The notes under the pieces were generated by a model. It did not search any database and was not told where the DNA came from. It saw only the letters and a program-made list of their open reading frames with translations. Shown here piece after piece: positions 1 to 17,442 of a DNA stretch of 64,000 bases. The stretch lies in the NCBI RefSeq assembly GCF_002994745.2, contig NC_037092.1:74558324-74622323 (forward strand), in the 5' to 3' direction. The first letter of the stretch is position 1. Each line of letters starts with the position of its first letter. Source of the DNA: Rosa chinensis. Its lineage: Eukaryota > Streptophyta > Magnoliopsida > Rosales > Rosaceae. The position numbers and the translations under genes were made by a program.

Positions 1-3000
1 TCCTCGTGTTGTTGCTACTCTTGCTCTTACTCATTCTGATGTGCACTCGCTTTTGAGTGTGATCACTATTCATCTTGGAGAAAGAAACTTCATCAAATGG
101 AGTTTTTAGTTTGAGTCCACTCTTGCTGGCAATGGTCTCTTTGGTTATTATGATGGCACTGAGGTGGCACCACCCCGTTATGCACTTACAACTGAAGGCG
201 AGGTTACTAGTGAAGAAACTGCAGCATATAAGGCGTGGAAGCAAACTGATATGGCCTTGTTGAGTCTGCTCATGGCTACACTGAATGAAGACATTGTGGA
301 TGTGATTGTTGGCTGCAAAACCTCTAGACAAGCATGGCTTGCCCTTCAAGAACAGTTTTCTGCTGTATCTAGAGTGAGCATCATGCAACTCAAAACTGAG
401 TTACAAACCCTTCGAAAAGGTGGTGAATCTATTGAGAAGTACTTACAACGAGTGAAGAGTGCTCGTGATCAACTTTTATCTGCAGGAGTTACTATCCCTG
501 ATGAGGATGTGATCATTGTTATCTTGAATGGACTACCTGAAGAATATTCCACAGTTAGGACTGTGATTGAAGGAAGAGAGACACCTATTACTCTTCGAGA
601 CTTGAGGTCTCAATTACTCTCTGCAGAAAGGCGTATTGAAGGAAGCTTTTCTCTTCACTCAAACATGAGTGCTATGGTTGCCAGAGGAGATGGTACAAGG
701 AATGGAGAGAGAAATGGTGAAAATAGAGGATGGAGTCTCAAAGATGACAGTAAAGCTAAGGATGGCAAACAAAGTGGTGGGAGTGTTGAATGTCCAGTGT
801 GCGGGAAGAGAGGCCATACTGTAGACACATGCTTTCGTGTTCACAAGTGTCAGATTTGTGGCAAACATGGACATCTCACAAGTACTTGTTATCAAAATCC
901 TGACTATAAGGGCCAGCAAGTTCCCCAGAATAGGCCATCTAGCAATGGACTAGCACCTGAATGTCAAATCTGCTCCAAGAAAGGCCATACTGCTGCCAAC
1001 TGTTTCTACAGAACAGATGTACCTGCTGGTCATCCATCCTTGTCCATTCCCACTTGTCAAATCTGTGGATTAAAGGGACATGTTGCTTTAAACTGTACTC
1101 ATAGAGCTAATTTTGCCTATCAAGGGTCTGAGCCACCGGCATCTCTTACTGCTCTAACTGCTCAGTCTTCTGGAGGCTACAATTGTGGTTTTCCACAACC
1201 TCAGGGTGGCTATCAGGGTGAATACCTTGTACCTAATGGAGCATCCAACTCAAGTTTCCCTGGTGGCTTTCATCCAAGCAGTGGTGCATCAACATCTTCT
1301 TCTGGATACTCCATGAATCAGTCTGGTGCATCTGCTTCATCTACTGCTCATGTCAACAATGATGTGTGGATAGGAGACTCTGGTGCTACACATCATATGA
1401 CTTCTGATCTTCGAAATCTCACAATTGCTCAGCCATATACATCTAACAACAAAATCACCATTGGTAATGGTACAGGTTTGCATATAGCACATACTGGTTC
1501 CAGCTATATTAAACCTGATGATCATATCTTGAAACTTAATCAAGTGTTACATGTTCCTAATCTAGCCATGAATCTGCTGTCCTTTACAAAACTGTGTCGA
1601 GATAACAGTTGCTTTATCACACTTGATGAAACTGATATTGCTGTGCAGGATAAGGCATCCAAAACTGTTCTCTACCAAGGAAAGAGCAGTGAGGAAGGTC
1701 TTTTCCTCTTCAAGACACCATCTGTTGCTTCAAGAAATGAGTTGTCTCATACTGCCTTTGTGAGCTCCTCTATTCCCTATCCAGTTTGGCATCAACGGTT
1801 AGGTCACCCTACTCAACCTGTAATGTCAAAAATGTTAGCTTGTTCTCAAATAAAGTTGCCTAGTTCAACTTCTAGTCATGTCTGTACCTACTGCTTAGAA
1901 GGCAAGATGCATAGATTACCTTTTCCTGCCTCAATTTCCAAGAGTCTTCTTCCTTTTCATAAGATACATTCTGATGTGTGGGGACCTGCTCCTTGCCTCT
2001 CCATAGAGGGCTATAGATACTATGTCACTTTCATTGATGATTGTACCAAATTTGTGTGGATTTTTCCACTTATCAATAAATCTGATGTTCTTACTCAATT
2101 TGTGAAATTATGTGCTTTTGTGCATACTCAGTTTGAAGCCACAATTAAAGTCTTTCAAACTGATGGGGGTGGTGAGTTTAATAGCAAAGCTTTTCAAAAT
2201 TTCCTAGCCTCAAAGGGAATTTTACACCACATCACTTGTCCCTACACCCCTCAGCAAAATGGGGTTGCTGAGAGGAAGAATAGACACATTGTAGAAACAG
2301 CCATTTCCTTGATGTCTAGTGCATGTCTGCCCAAACATTTTTGGTTTCATAGTGTGGCTCATTCCAGTTATCTTATTAATCGAATGCCTTGCAAGTCTCT
2401 CAACATGATTTCTCCCTATGAGCTCTTATTTCATAAGATCCCAGATATTTCTCAGCTCAAGGTGTTTGGCTCCTCTTGTTTTCCATATCTCAGTCCCTAT
2501 TCTTATGACAAGTTGGATCCCCAAACTACCACATGTGTCTTCTTAGGCTATGCCTTAGGCTATAAGGGTGTTTTCTGTTATAGTCTTCTGCACAATAAAC
2601 TGTGGCTGTCTCGACATGTTATCCATGATGAGTCTTGCTTTCCATTCCAGTCTTCTTCTCAGTTTGTGCCATCCACTATTGATCCTGTCACCTTCTTTCC
2701 CTCATCTACACCTCGTCCTACTCTTTCTCAGAGCATGCCTGTTCTTGGTTCTCCTGTTCCACTTAGTGAGGCCCCCACTGAGTTGGAGGGGGGCAATGTT
2801 GGTAGTAGTAATGTCAACAGTGGTGATATGAACAACATAGAAGTAGAGGCTAGTGATGATCAAAATGGTGGTGCTAATGAAGTAGGCACTGATGAACAAC
2901 AGAATGAGGCTGGTAATGTTGTTGATGCTGTTACTGAAATGGGAAGTGGTACTGAAAGTGTAGTAGGTACTGAAAGTGTTGACCAACATGCTAATGAAAA

Positions 3001-4849
3001 CCCTGCAATTGTTCCAGTTGTTCCAGTTGATGGTTTGAATACAAATGAGGCTAATGCTTTACAATTTGGTGGAAATATTAATGGTGAGAATCTTCCTCAG
3101 GAATTAGAGTTCATTGTGAATCAGAATTATAATGAGCATTCTATGATGACTAGAGCCAAAAATGGCATTGTTAAGCAGAAAACTTTTGAAGATTTTTACT
3201 GTTTCTCTGCCATTGCACAACAAAAATTGTATGATGAGTATCCCTTTTTTAGTGGTTTTACTGCTGTATCAGATATTAGTGATATTGTTGAACCAAAGTC
3301 ATTCAGGACAGCTACTGGTAGATTTGAATGGGATCAGGCAATGATGGAAGAGATTGATGCTCTCAAGAAGCAAGGCACTTGGTCTCTTGTTCCATGTCCC
3401 AAGGACAGAAATATTGTGGGAAGCAAATGGATATACAAGATCAAGAAAAACCCTGATGGTTCTATTTCAAGACACAAAGCCAAGTTAGTAGCTCAAGGTT
3501 TCAGTCAAGCTAAAGGTCTAGATTATGATGAGACTTTCAGTCCTGTTGTAAGACATAGCACAGTGAGAGTCATTTTAGCTCTTGCTGCCATGAACAACTG
3601 GGAGTTAAGACAATTAGATGTTAAAAATGCCTTTTTGCATGGAGACTTGAAGGAAGAAGTCTATATGGCTCAACCACAAGGCTTCATTGATCATGAGCAT
3701 CCTGAGTATGTGTGCTTACTAAGAAAATCTCTCTATGGCCTAAAGCAAGCTCCAAGAGCATGGAATGAGAAGTTTACTAGTTTCCTGCCAAGCCTAGGAT
3801 TTACTTTCTCTCATTCTGATCCAAGCCTCTTTATTAGGCATACTGCAGAAGGAATGATTGCTTTGCTATTATATGTTGATGATATAGTAATTACAGGTTC
3901 AGATTCAAAAGGCATTCATGAGGTTATCTCTGAGCTCAGTATGGTGTTTGACATGAAGGATCTAGGTACTTTGACATACTTTCTTGGATTAGAAGTAGCC
4001 AAAGTTCAATGTGGTATATTTCTGAGTCAGGCTAAGTATGCCAAGGACCTCCATGCCAAGACAGGTATGGATACTATTAAATCCTGCAGCTCCCCATGTC
4101 TTCCTCACTATCAAATGACAAAGGATCAAGGTACTCCTCTCAAGGATCCCACTATGTACAGAAGTATTGTAGGTGCTTTACAGTATCTAACATTTACACG
4201 ATCAGATATTGCATATGTTGTCAACACTGTTTGTCAATTTATGACGAATCCTACAGATGTTCATTATGCTGCAGTCAAACGAATCTTACGGTACTTACAA
4301 GGAACATTACATAAAGGACTGTTCTATAGTTCTAATGGTGCCTTAAATGATACTGTAAATGTTAAGGCCTTCTGTGATGTTGATTGGGCTGGAGAAGTTA
4401 TACAGAAGCGTTCTACCACTGGATTTGTTGTGTATATTGGATTGTGTCCTGTATCATGGCAGTCCAAGAAGCAAGGTTCTGTATCACGAAGCTCAACAGA
4501 ATCTGAATACAGGAGTCTTGCCAACACTGCTGCTGAGATTAGCTGGATCAGACACTTGCTATGTGACTTGAAGATCAAGATTCCTCATGCTCCTTTGCTC
4601 AAATGTGACAACCTGTCAGCTTTGGCCTTGGCATCTAATCCAGTCTTTCATTCCAAGATTAAACATTTGGATAATGACTTCCATTTTGTTCGAGAACGTG
4701 TGCAACACAATGATCTGTGCCTGGAATATGTTCCCACTACAGAGCAGACTGCTGATATTTTGACAAAAGGGTTGCCTTCTCCTATCTTTCGGACACATTG
4801 TGTCAACCTCAGGCTAGTAACCCTAGCTGAGCTTGAGGAGGGGTGTTAG
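1..4849 (+). CDS. Ty1/copia gag-pol polyprotein, N-terminus off window, one in-frame stop
   Basis: The open frame from 164 to 4849 encodes 1561 aa in copia order. A UBN2-type gag (about residues 20-150) is followed by four CCHC zinc knuckles (about 210-310, e.g. CQICGKHGHLTSTC). Then come an aspartic protease (DSGATHH), a GAG-pre-integrase HQRLGHP motif, an integrase core (TDGGGEF and the PQQNGVAERKNR stretch), reverse transcriptase (LLYVDDIVITG) and RNase H (SSTESEYRSL). The same frame stays open leftwards to base 2 except for a TAG at 107-109, where relatives carry a Gln codon in KWSFQFES, so gag is interrupted near its N-terminus. No other stop or frameshift is seen over 4.7 kb, which suggests a recent insertion. 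The RNase H strand reads DVDWAG, close to the usual DADWAG. The stop codon lies just inside the 3' LTR. The enzyme set would copy RNA to cDNA and integrate it. Confidence 0.95.
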
Positions 4850-5285
4850 TTGATTAAGAAACTATGGAAGTTTCGAGAGGCTGTTGAACACGTGTCAGCA
4901 ATTAAGTAGTTAATTAGTTACTAATTAGTTGATTAGGGCTAATTAGTTACTAATTAGTTGATTAGGGCTAATTAGTTTTGTTACAAGTAGAGTGCTCGAA
5001 GCTTCTTATATAAATAGATGTATTCTCTTTCTTATTCGGTTACGAAAGTTTTGAGAAATAGAAAGAGTAGTGTGAGTTCTTCTCTCTCAAAAGGTCTCTC
5101 TCTCTGTTTTCTTGTTCATTTCACAAACCCTAGCGCATCTCTGATGCCATGGCTATCATTAAGGAGATTCATTGCCTTTCTTAACCCTCTATTCAGCCAA
5201 AAAAAAAAAAACCGTTGCAAAAACAAAGCCAAGCAGACTAAACAAACAGAACACTCTATAGCATCGATCATTGTGTTGTACAACA
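4844..5285 (+). repeat. 3' LTR of the copia element (right end uncertain)
   Basis: The LTR begins TGTTAG directly after a purine-rich tract (GAGCTTGAGGAGGGG, 4829-4843) that serves as the polypurine tract. It holds a TATA box in CTTATATAAATAG (about 5004-5016), a pyrimidine-rich leader, and an internal tandem duplication of a roughly 30-bp unit (about 4912-4972). The 5' LTR is outside the window, so the right boundary cannot be fixed by comparison; the best candidate is the ACA at about 5283-5285. Confidence 0.65.
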
Positions 5286-5289
5286 TCTG

Positions 5290-6300
5290 CAATAGGTGAA
5301 TTTTGTTAATTATTATAGATATGTGTTTTTACTATGTGAATTTATGTTAAAGCGAGAGTAGATATAAACTTAAGCGATAATCAACCATCTCATTAATTGA
5401 AAAATTAATGTATAGAATCAAACAGCCAAGAGATTCTTCTGTAGGGCAGACGTATCACGTGTCTGGTAGGGCTGACCAGTCAGTGCACATATAAAGGGGG
5501 TGTTGTGGGTATTCACTTAAATAAAGTAAAGATAGTTTCTGAACATATTTAAAATTTTCTGGGTTTTGATTGGGCAACCCTACTGCCACATAGTATATTT
5601 GCTCTATGTAAGAATTTCTCATAGGTAGCCTAAACATTGGCTCCGTAGCCTTCGCTTAGGTGCCTAAGCACTAGGTCCATTCCCATCACCTATAACTGCC
5701 AAACGATTTTTAGAACATTAGTTATCGCTGATATGTATTTTTTTTCCCCACCTTTTTTGGCTCCGGTTTTGCATAACACAATTTGTTAAACAAATATAAT
5801 AAAGCTGGTCGAGCTAGTGTCACTCAACTTTAATGATTATGTGCTAAGTATTATATGATCTAGTGACATAAGTCTCCAATTTATAGGTGTGGTGTCGTGA
5901 GTTTGACTTACAAAATACTAGTTGTTGATGAAGTACAAAAAAAAAAAAAAAATTTAATTAACATGATACGACAAATAAAAGAGTTGTTACGATGAGACTT
6001 AAAGATCATATTGGTTTGCTTGAAGACAATACAAATGGGGGGGGGGGAGTCGGGGTCCTGCGGTCCTCCTCCCTCCGCCACAAAATCGATAAACACTGGT
6101 GGTGCATTAGCACACGTGTCACTAAACGTCACCTCAGACCACATACCCCCTCCTGGCCCGCGACGCAGACGATCCCCCCTGCCAAACTGGATAGCGCTAA
6201 CAGCCTCCTACGTTAAAAAAATAACCTCAAAAAGGAAACTTAACGGCCGTGATCTCCACCTCCGTCTTCATCCAACGGTCCACATTCCAAGTTGAATCTC
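5290..6300. other. Intergenic between copia element and FTSH gene
   Basis: About 1 kb of mostly AT-rich sequence without a credible gene. Poly-T (5731), poly-A (5937) and a run of nine or more G (6037-6046) are present. From about 6050 the composition becomes GC- and CT-rich as the FTSH promoter is approached. Short ORFs at 5908-6295 overlap in several frames and look like chance. Confidence 0.7.
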
Positions 6301-6492
6301 CGTCTTTTATACCCCCCCTCTCTTTCTCTCTCCCAAAGCTCCAGCCTTTACCTCAAGAAAACCAAAAACCTCCACCAAAACCAAAATTGAAAAATTCCTT
6401 GAAAAATTAGGATTAGAGATTTTTATAGCTTGTGGATAAATATATGAACTTTTTGAATTTGGGTTTCTGGATTTCCTAGGGTTCCGTTTGGG
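6300..6492 (+). promoter_or_regulatory. Putative core promoter and 5'UTR of FTSH
   Basis: A TTTTATACC TATA-like element at 6304-6312 is followed by a long CT-rich tract (CCCCCCTCTCTTTCTCTCTC) and an A-rich leader up to the ATG at 6493. TATA followed by a pyrimidine patch is common in plant promoters. Transcription start is inferred at roughly 6335-6345. Confidence 0.5.
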
Positions 6493-11016
<4,524 letters not shown>

Positions 11017-12490
11017 CAGCTACAATCTTGCTCCTACTCCCCGATGCCAAGTAAATTATGGAGTCACTTATATCCTTTTTGCCACTGTCATGTCAGTGAA
11101 TTCATCCTATTGATTGGCAGCAACTCACCCGTACAACTTTGTATATTTTCTTATGGTGAATTTTGGGTTCATTTTCGAACATGCCAGCCTACGCAGCTCT
11201 TGGTTTGAACTCACACTTTTCCCACCCAGACAGCAAATAGGGATACAAACCAGTGATCAGTATCTGCCTGAGCCTTCTCAAGTGTGCCAGCAATATTACT
11301 ACCGACTCAAGCGGGTTGGTAAATGAAACTATTGTACATTGACTGTTAATAACTACACATTATCTGGCTATTGGTGAAGTTAAGCAATATTAACTCTTAA
11401 TCACATTATCTGGCTATCCGCAATTGTAATTCCCATCAAGTTGTATACAATATCTGGTTCTTTTTGTTGGTGAAGAGTTAAGATGATGTTTCTTATATGA
11501 TAGATATATATTCCTCATTTATTGGTTCAAGGAGTTCAGATGAATGCTGTGCATATTTATATTCTGTTTATGGCCAGATTTGGCCTTGGTGTACGGTAAA
11601 GTGGAGTCGAATGCATTAGGTGATGGTTGGTCAGTTTGGTTTTTTCTTTGTTGGGTTTATTGTTTTTCCCTTTGCTGTGCTAGTTTTGTTTTCACTGATG
11701 GAGTAGATATGATGATTTTTTAATTTTTTAATTTTTTTTGGATATATCATTCATCCTGGAATACTGGAATTATGATAGAATCTGGAGAAAAACTGAGTCG
11801 AACAATTTTTAAGGTTGCTTTTCCTTTTTTCTCTTTGTGATCAGAAAGAGTATATGTAATCCTTGGCCCAAAACAATGATGGATAGTAATTGCAGATGAT
11901 ATTGTGACTTTGATGCATTGATATTTTGGGGTACAAAATATCAGTGTCCTTCTCTGAAAGCAACCTATCCATTTTCTCTCATTTGGTTTTAGCCAAGGAA
12001 GAAAAGGAAAGCTTAACCTGCAAAAGGACCACTGTACCATGTGGTTCTGTTTCTTTCGTCCATTCACAAAGTCTATTCATTCAGTTGTTTTTAGTGAACT
12101 CCCACATGTCTCCTCCCATTTTGATCTCGTTATTATTAGCGAAACAAGCAACTAAAAAAGGTTAAATTTCTGTTAAATGAAGGGAACAGGGTTTCCTACA
12201 TTCTTTGACCACTTGAACGAAAACAAGGGATTGGATCATATAGTACCTTCTTTTTAGATGATTCTATGCACAATGCAATGGGGAACATAATAGAGGTAAC
12301 ATCAACTAATAAAAATATTATCATTCCTTCAGGGAAAGTGACTGCATAGCCAGTATGCATAGAGTAATTTGCTTGAGATGGGTAACAATCCATTCGTGAA
12401 AGCAATTGACAAAATTTCTTTGAGCTTCCTATTCTTTACTAAATTTTTCCTGATGATTATGAAGACTAGTTTTTCCCAAGCAAAAATAAG
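11017..12490. other. FTSH 3'UTR and downstream intergenic sequence
   Basis: T-rich, gene-poor sequence. The first few hundred bases are probably the FTSH 3'UTR; no single poly(A) signal stands out. ORFs of 60-106 codons here have no recognisable protein features. Confidence 0.6.
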
Positions 12491-12699
12491 AGATTCAAAT
12501 TTGCTCACCACTTTTATTTTTTAGTGATATCACCACCCTATTAAAACTTGCTACTTCATATAGAATTAATTAAATATTTAAAATATAATTTTTTAATAAA
12601 ACATCATGATAAACTATAATTATGTTTTATAACACGTGACAGTTTTGTATTGAGTGATGGTATCAACACTAAAGTATTGGTGGTGAGCAAATTTAAATT
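12491..12699. mobile_element. MITE, Mutator-like, 209 bp, 9-bp target duplication
   Basis: The ends form an inverted repeat around the shared core AAATTTGCTCACCA (12497-12510) and TGGTGAGCAAATTT (12681-12694), and similarity continues inward (TTTAGTGATATCACCA against TGGTATCAACACTAAA). The element is flanked by identical AAAAATAAG at 12482-12490 and 12700-12708. A 9-bp duplication with short TIRs suggests a Mutator-type MITE. It has no coding capacity. Confidence 0.7.
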
Positions 12700-13114
12700 A
12701 AAAATAAGGGGCATTAGTTCTCCCCTTCCCTTAATTTGAAGCAATGTGGGGCAAGATTGTTACATATGTCAAGAATCATAACAGCCGTTTGTTATTACTT
12801 AACCAACGATAGTAAATCTTATGTCTGTCCTTTTTAGCCAATCAACTCTTTTTACGTATCAATGAATGACACTGAAATTTTGTAATTATTATTCATTGAT
12901 GTTATATGTCTCAGTAGATGATAATCTAGCAATAGTAAAATGTTACGCTTAAAATATCAAATGACAAAATTGAAATTGTAAATAGTTAGTTGTTTGAATT
13001 ATTTGATTCATGAAAGTCGAGAAAAGTTCGATATTTATAAATAAAAATACAAAATAAACTTGAACACAGAGTATACCAAAGGAAAAATTGCACTCAAAAG
13101 TTGGAAATTCTTCT

Positions 13115-13262
13115 ATGCACTGACAGTGTAAGTGACCTAACACTTATAAGATAATCTTAATCCTTAATATTTATAATCGCTTTTTTTTTTAATAACTAAA
13201 AATTGTATTTGATGTAATACAGTCATCTATTCATTTAGTGTAAGTACACGTCAGTGCTCTAA
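13115..13262. mobile_element. Probable small MITE
   Basis: Imperfect inverted ends: TATGCACTGACAGTGTAAGTG near 13115 and its approximate complement CTTACACTAA/GTACACGTCAGTGCTC near 13237-13260. The interior is AT-rich. Flanks AAATTCTT and AAATCTTT could be a degraded 8-bp target duplication. The class is unresolved. Confidence 0.4.
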
Positions 13263-13403
13263 ATCTTTCCCCATCAAAAGTTAATATTTTGATATGTGAA
13301 AAATATAAAAATATCTATATTATTGCATTTGCATCCTGGTAAAGAAATTAGAGAAATATCTAGAAAAATGGAGAGAGCGTATTCTGCACATCGCTGGTGT
13401 GCC

Positions 13404-16251
13404 TGTGATCCCCTGAAATTCGTATTTATTTTCCGAGGAATTTCCGGAATCTAATTTATGGTTATTGGAAGGTTTCGTGGCTCATGGATGGAGTGGAAGT
13501 GTTTCGGACGAATTTTTATTCGAAAAGTGTGGATTTAGGGGGGGGGGGGGGTGTTCAAGGTTGAATTTTGATACGTTGAGATTCTCCAAAAATTTCCTTC
13601 ATGAAAGTTGTAGAGCATGTCGATACGAGTTCGTGGACATGCGATATGTGTCAATCGGAGTTCGTATGAGGAAGTTATGACTATCGGAAGAAGTTTCCGT
13701 TTTGATATAAATAGAGAAAATCAGAAAAATGAAATCATAAATCCAATTTCCTTTTCCGGAAATTTTCTCATTCTCTCTCTTCTCTCTCGGCTGCACCCTC
13801 AGTATCTGAGTTTTTCGTCTGACCCGACCCGACCAGGATTTTCAGGGGAACTCCGGCGGTCTCCGGCGATTAAACTCTCCAGATCAGTTCGTCTCCTTGC
13901 TCTGGTCGTCTATCTGGCATCCTCTAGCGGTGATTCCCACTGGGTACGGCGCTGGAAGACGGCGAAAGTTGGTGTATTCGGACCCAGTCGGAAAACGCAG
14001 TTCCGGCGACGTCGTGGCTTCATTCTTCCTGTTGTGAGTTCGTAGCAGCCTTCTGGATCGATCTGTAGTGGTTGTTTGGATCGATTCACGTGAAACTTGG
14101 TTCAACTTGGATTGAACAGTAATTAACGGCTTGCGAGGTAGTTTTCGACCCTTTATGCTTAGTTTTTGACTTCGTGCTAGTTATGAAAATGGTTAAGCAT
14201 GTTAAGATGAACATCTTTGATGTTGGAAGTTTTGTGAAACATTGAGTTTTGGCCGGCGGCGTTGCGACGACGTTCAGACCACGTAGGGAAGTATTTCTGG
14301 TATTATATATGTTCTACTCGTTGATACGAGCATTTCGATATATAATATGCAAATTTTGGAGTTCGTATGGATTTGTTATAATTTTTACCGTTTCATACCG
14401 GTGGATTTATTCAATCCGTGAGGATTTGAGCATCGGATCGACTTGTGGTTTGGACACATCGATCGTAGAAGTGTTCCGGAGACTTTGGGAGGTCTCGGAA
14501 GTGGTTTCGCCTCAATTTGGCGTTACTTTGAGATTTTGGTTCGATTTGGGGATTCAAACTTTATTTAATTGTGATTCGTTGACTGAATCAGAGCTGTAAT
14601 TTTGTAGGTACTTGACGAAGTATTCTTTGGACAACTATTGTGATTTGGCTGCTTTGTTCTGTATTGAAGACGCATCGGGAGTTTCGAGGTGAGTAATCTC
14701 ACAAGGTTCATTAATGAACGGAATTACCTTTATCGTTTTGAGAGTTTTTGATTTAACTGCAAACTATAGTTGGTATTAGTAGGTATTCCTGAGTGGATGA
14801 CTACGTATATATATATATATATATATATTTACGTGAAATATATATGTTTTTGTGGGTTTGTGGATTTATAAAAACAATATGCATGAATGATGCTTTTTAT
14901 TGTTTTGGGTTGTGGCTTTTTGGAAAACAAATGATTGTGGAATTGTTGATTTGATTTGTTTTGAAAAGCGTTGAGAATTGGGAAAAGCGTTGAGATTTGT
15001 GTATGAAAACAATATGCATGGAATGATGCTTTTTATTGTTGTGTTATGGCTTTTTGGAAAACAATGATTGTAGAAATGTTGATTTTAATTGTTTTGAAAA
15101 GCGTTGCGATTTGTGTAACATTTTGAGTCTTGTGCGACTTCTTTAAATATTTTGCTCCAAGGGACTGTGCGGCCAGAGGAACGAAGGTCTATGACGTCTT
15201 TGGCCGGACGAGTGGTTATGTTTCAGTTAGAGCTCTAATCTGTCTGCCATATAGGTGATTCATGGGGTAACGGAAACTGGTTATTGATAACTCATGACAT
15301 TACGTGTTTTTAGGGAACAAGTGTGAGTTGCTTCCTTATTAACGGTTTTTAGGGGGACAAGGTTCAAGTTGTTTCCTTATTAACGATTTGATAGAATTCA
15401 AGTGTGAGTTGTTTTCTATGGTACGATTTTGGTACAATTGATAGAAATCAATTGTGAGTTGCTTTCTATGTTATATTGATAGAATTCAAGTGTGAGTTGT
15501 TTTCTATGGTACGATTTTGGTACAATTGATAGAAATCAAGTGTGAGTTGCTTTCTATGTTATATTGATAGAATTCAAGTGTGAGTTGTTTTCTATGGTAC
15601 GATTTTGGTACAATTGATAGAAACCAAGGAATTAGTTCTTTTCTATGTTTCGTTTTAAAAGGAACCAAGGTGTAAGTTGCTTTCTTTTATTTCGATTTAA
15701 CAGGAAATTAAAGTGTGAGTTATTCTCCTTTATTTCATGTTTTAAGGAATCAAAGCGTGAGTTGTTTTCCTTATTTTCGGTGTGAGTTGTATTAACTGTT
15801 TTGAGTTACTCATACGAGCTTGCAAAAGCTTACCGGGTTTGTTGTGTGGCAACCCATTGAACCATTCAAACGGTGTAGGGGTTAATCCTGCAGGGTAGGA
15901 TAATCGGGGCTGGCTGAGATAGCATTCTTGCAGCTTAACGGTAGGAAGCCATTTTTGTGACTTTAGCGTTGATAAGGATTTCCGTTGTAGTAAACTCTGA
16001 GGAGCATTTACGTTTTATCTTGTTGTTGACAATTTAATTTGTAAGCTTATGTAATATATATATGACTCTGTGGAGCGGGTCAATATTAACATGGTAGGTT
16101 CAGGGCATCAATATGTATGTAGTTGAAAGGGAAAAAGTTTCCAGGTATTTGATATTGATGACTGAACGTTCACGCTTGTATAATTATGAGATTATATATA
16201 TATATATATATATATCGATTTTTATTTGTGTTAAAAATCAAGGGCGTGACA
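13404..16251 (+). mobile_element. Solo LTR (2848 bp) with exact 5-bp target duplication
   Basis: The unit starts TGTGATCCCC and ends GGGCGTGACA, imperfect inverted termini of the TG...CA type seen in plant Ty3/gypsy LTRs. It is flanked by GTGCC at 13399-13403 and 16252-16256. A TATA box (GATATAAATAG, about 13704-13714) precedes a CT-rich leader, so it reads on the + strand. No gag, pol, primer-binding site or second LTR adjoins it, so the element was most likely removed by recombination between its two LTRs. ORFs of 60-142 codons inside it are not recognisable proteins. (TA)n tracts at 14808-14828 and 16194-16214 and a G10 run at 13539 lie inside. It would be a complete loss of a large element, leaving only a promoter-bearing LTR 2.4 kb downstream of FTSH. 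Confidence 0.85.
15389..15640 (+). repeat. 88-bp tandem repeat inside the solo LTR
   Basis: Units starting TGATAGAATTCAAGTGTGAG at 15389, 15477 and 15565 give an 88-bp period, about 2.8 copies with few differences. Each unit itself holds two related half-units (AAGTGTGAGTTGTTTTCTAT and a variant with GCTTTCTAT). More diverged GTGAGTTG-containing half-units extend from about 15310 to 15790. Confidence 0.85.
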
Positions 16252-16436
16252 GTGCCATACACCAACACTTGGCTGATGTGGCAATTAACAGATAGAGAAG
16301 ATGTTAAGTGGGTCAACTGTTAGTCAACTAAAATGAAAGTCAGTTAAAATTGATTTACTACTACTAGCATCGCATCACATGTTTGCACACCCAATATCCC
16401 CGGTTCACCATTTCTATGGTTTCAATTCACTCTCAG

Positions 16437-17438
16437 GGGGGTGTATTGTATTTGGATTTGTGCAGTTTTTTTTTAATTGACTGACTTTTTGAAAAGTCCA
16501 CAGACTCTTTAAAAAGTTGATAGACTGCTATTGATTTCTTAAAACCATTGATTTTAGCAACAGACTTTTTATTCATTCTTGAAAATCCATATACTTTATT
16601 ATGAACGACTTCTATAGATTTTCTAGTAAATAAAAAAAAAAACAAAGAACACAACCAATGCAATCCAAATGCACAGCAAGATAATAACTCGTTTGCCTAT
16701 TCAATGGTTGAGTATCTTCTAGTAGAACTTGAACAATGATATAAATTCAAATCGATGAGAATAATTAATTAATAAGACAAAACCTAGTATTTCATAGCAA
16801 CACTATTCAAGGTTTTAGGGGTAGACCACAATATTTGGGTCTTAGGGTTTCATAAATCATTTTTTTATTGCTATTAGGGTTCCAAGTATCACAATTGAAC
16901 AAAAAAAAAAAAAAAATCACATTCAACAACTACAATGAACATGTTAGGAATCAAAAAATATTGATATCATGAAAGATAAGAAGAAACAAGAAAGAGAGAC
17001 GATAGATAACCAACCTCTTTGCGCGCAGAGAGAAAACTTTGATAGATTTAAAAAAAAAAAAAAAAAAGTCTTTGATAGACTTTTTCAAATTTTTGGTCTT
17101 GTGGCTAGAAAATTATTAGAATTTGGTATGTATAGTTAACACTACAAAGTCCATGATTATCCTTGATTTTCTAATTCCATAAGTATGAATGAAATTTTGA
17201 ATACATCTGAACTTTTATTTATTTTTAAAAGTCTTAATTAAATACCCCTAGATTTTGGTGGAATTCATAAAGTCTTTAAAAATTCTAATCGAATACCCTT
17301 AGATTTTGGTGGAATTCATAAAGTTTTTAAAAATCCTAATCGATAGACTGTTGAAAGTCTATTTTGAATACACTAAGAGTTTTAAATTCTATAGATTTCT
17401 TAAAAAGTTCAACTAATTCCATATACAATACACCTTCC
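16437..17438. mobile_element. Non-autonomous TIR transposon, about 1.0 kb
   Basis: The left end reads GTGTATTGTATTTGGATTTG (16441 onward) and the right end, reversed, reads GGTGTATTGTATATGGAATT. Subterminal motifs resembling GACTTTTTAAAAAGTC and AAATCTATAGA recur in both orientations near both ends. A TCAG tetranucleotide flanks both sides (16433-16436 and 17439-17442), but G-rich ends make the exact boundary uncertain. No transposase is present. Elements with GGTGTATT-type ends are common dicot MITEs; the superfamily is not assigned here. Confidence 0.6.
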
Positions 17439-17442
17439 TCAG

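Noticed and set aside
6037..6046. G run as a regulatory G-quadruplex
   Set aside because: A single homopolymer run; no set of four G tracts is arranged to support a quadruplex call, and homopolymers are prone to sequencing error.
13465..14599. ORFs of 71-142 codons as candidate genes
   Set aside because: They lie inside the solo LTR, overlap in different frames and have no recognisable domains.
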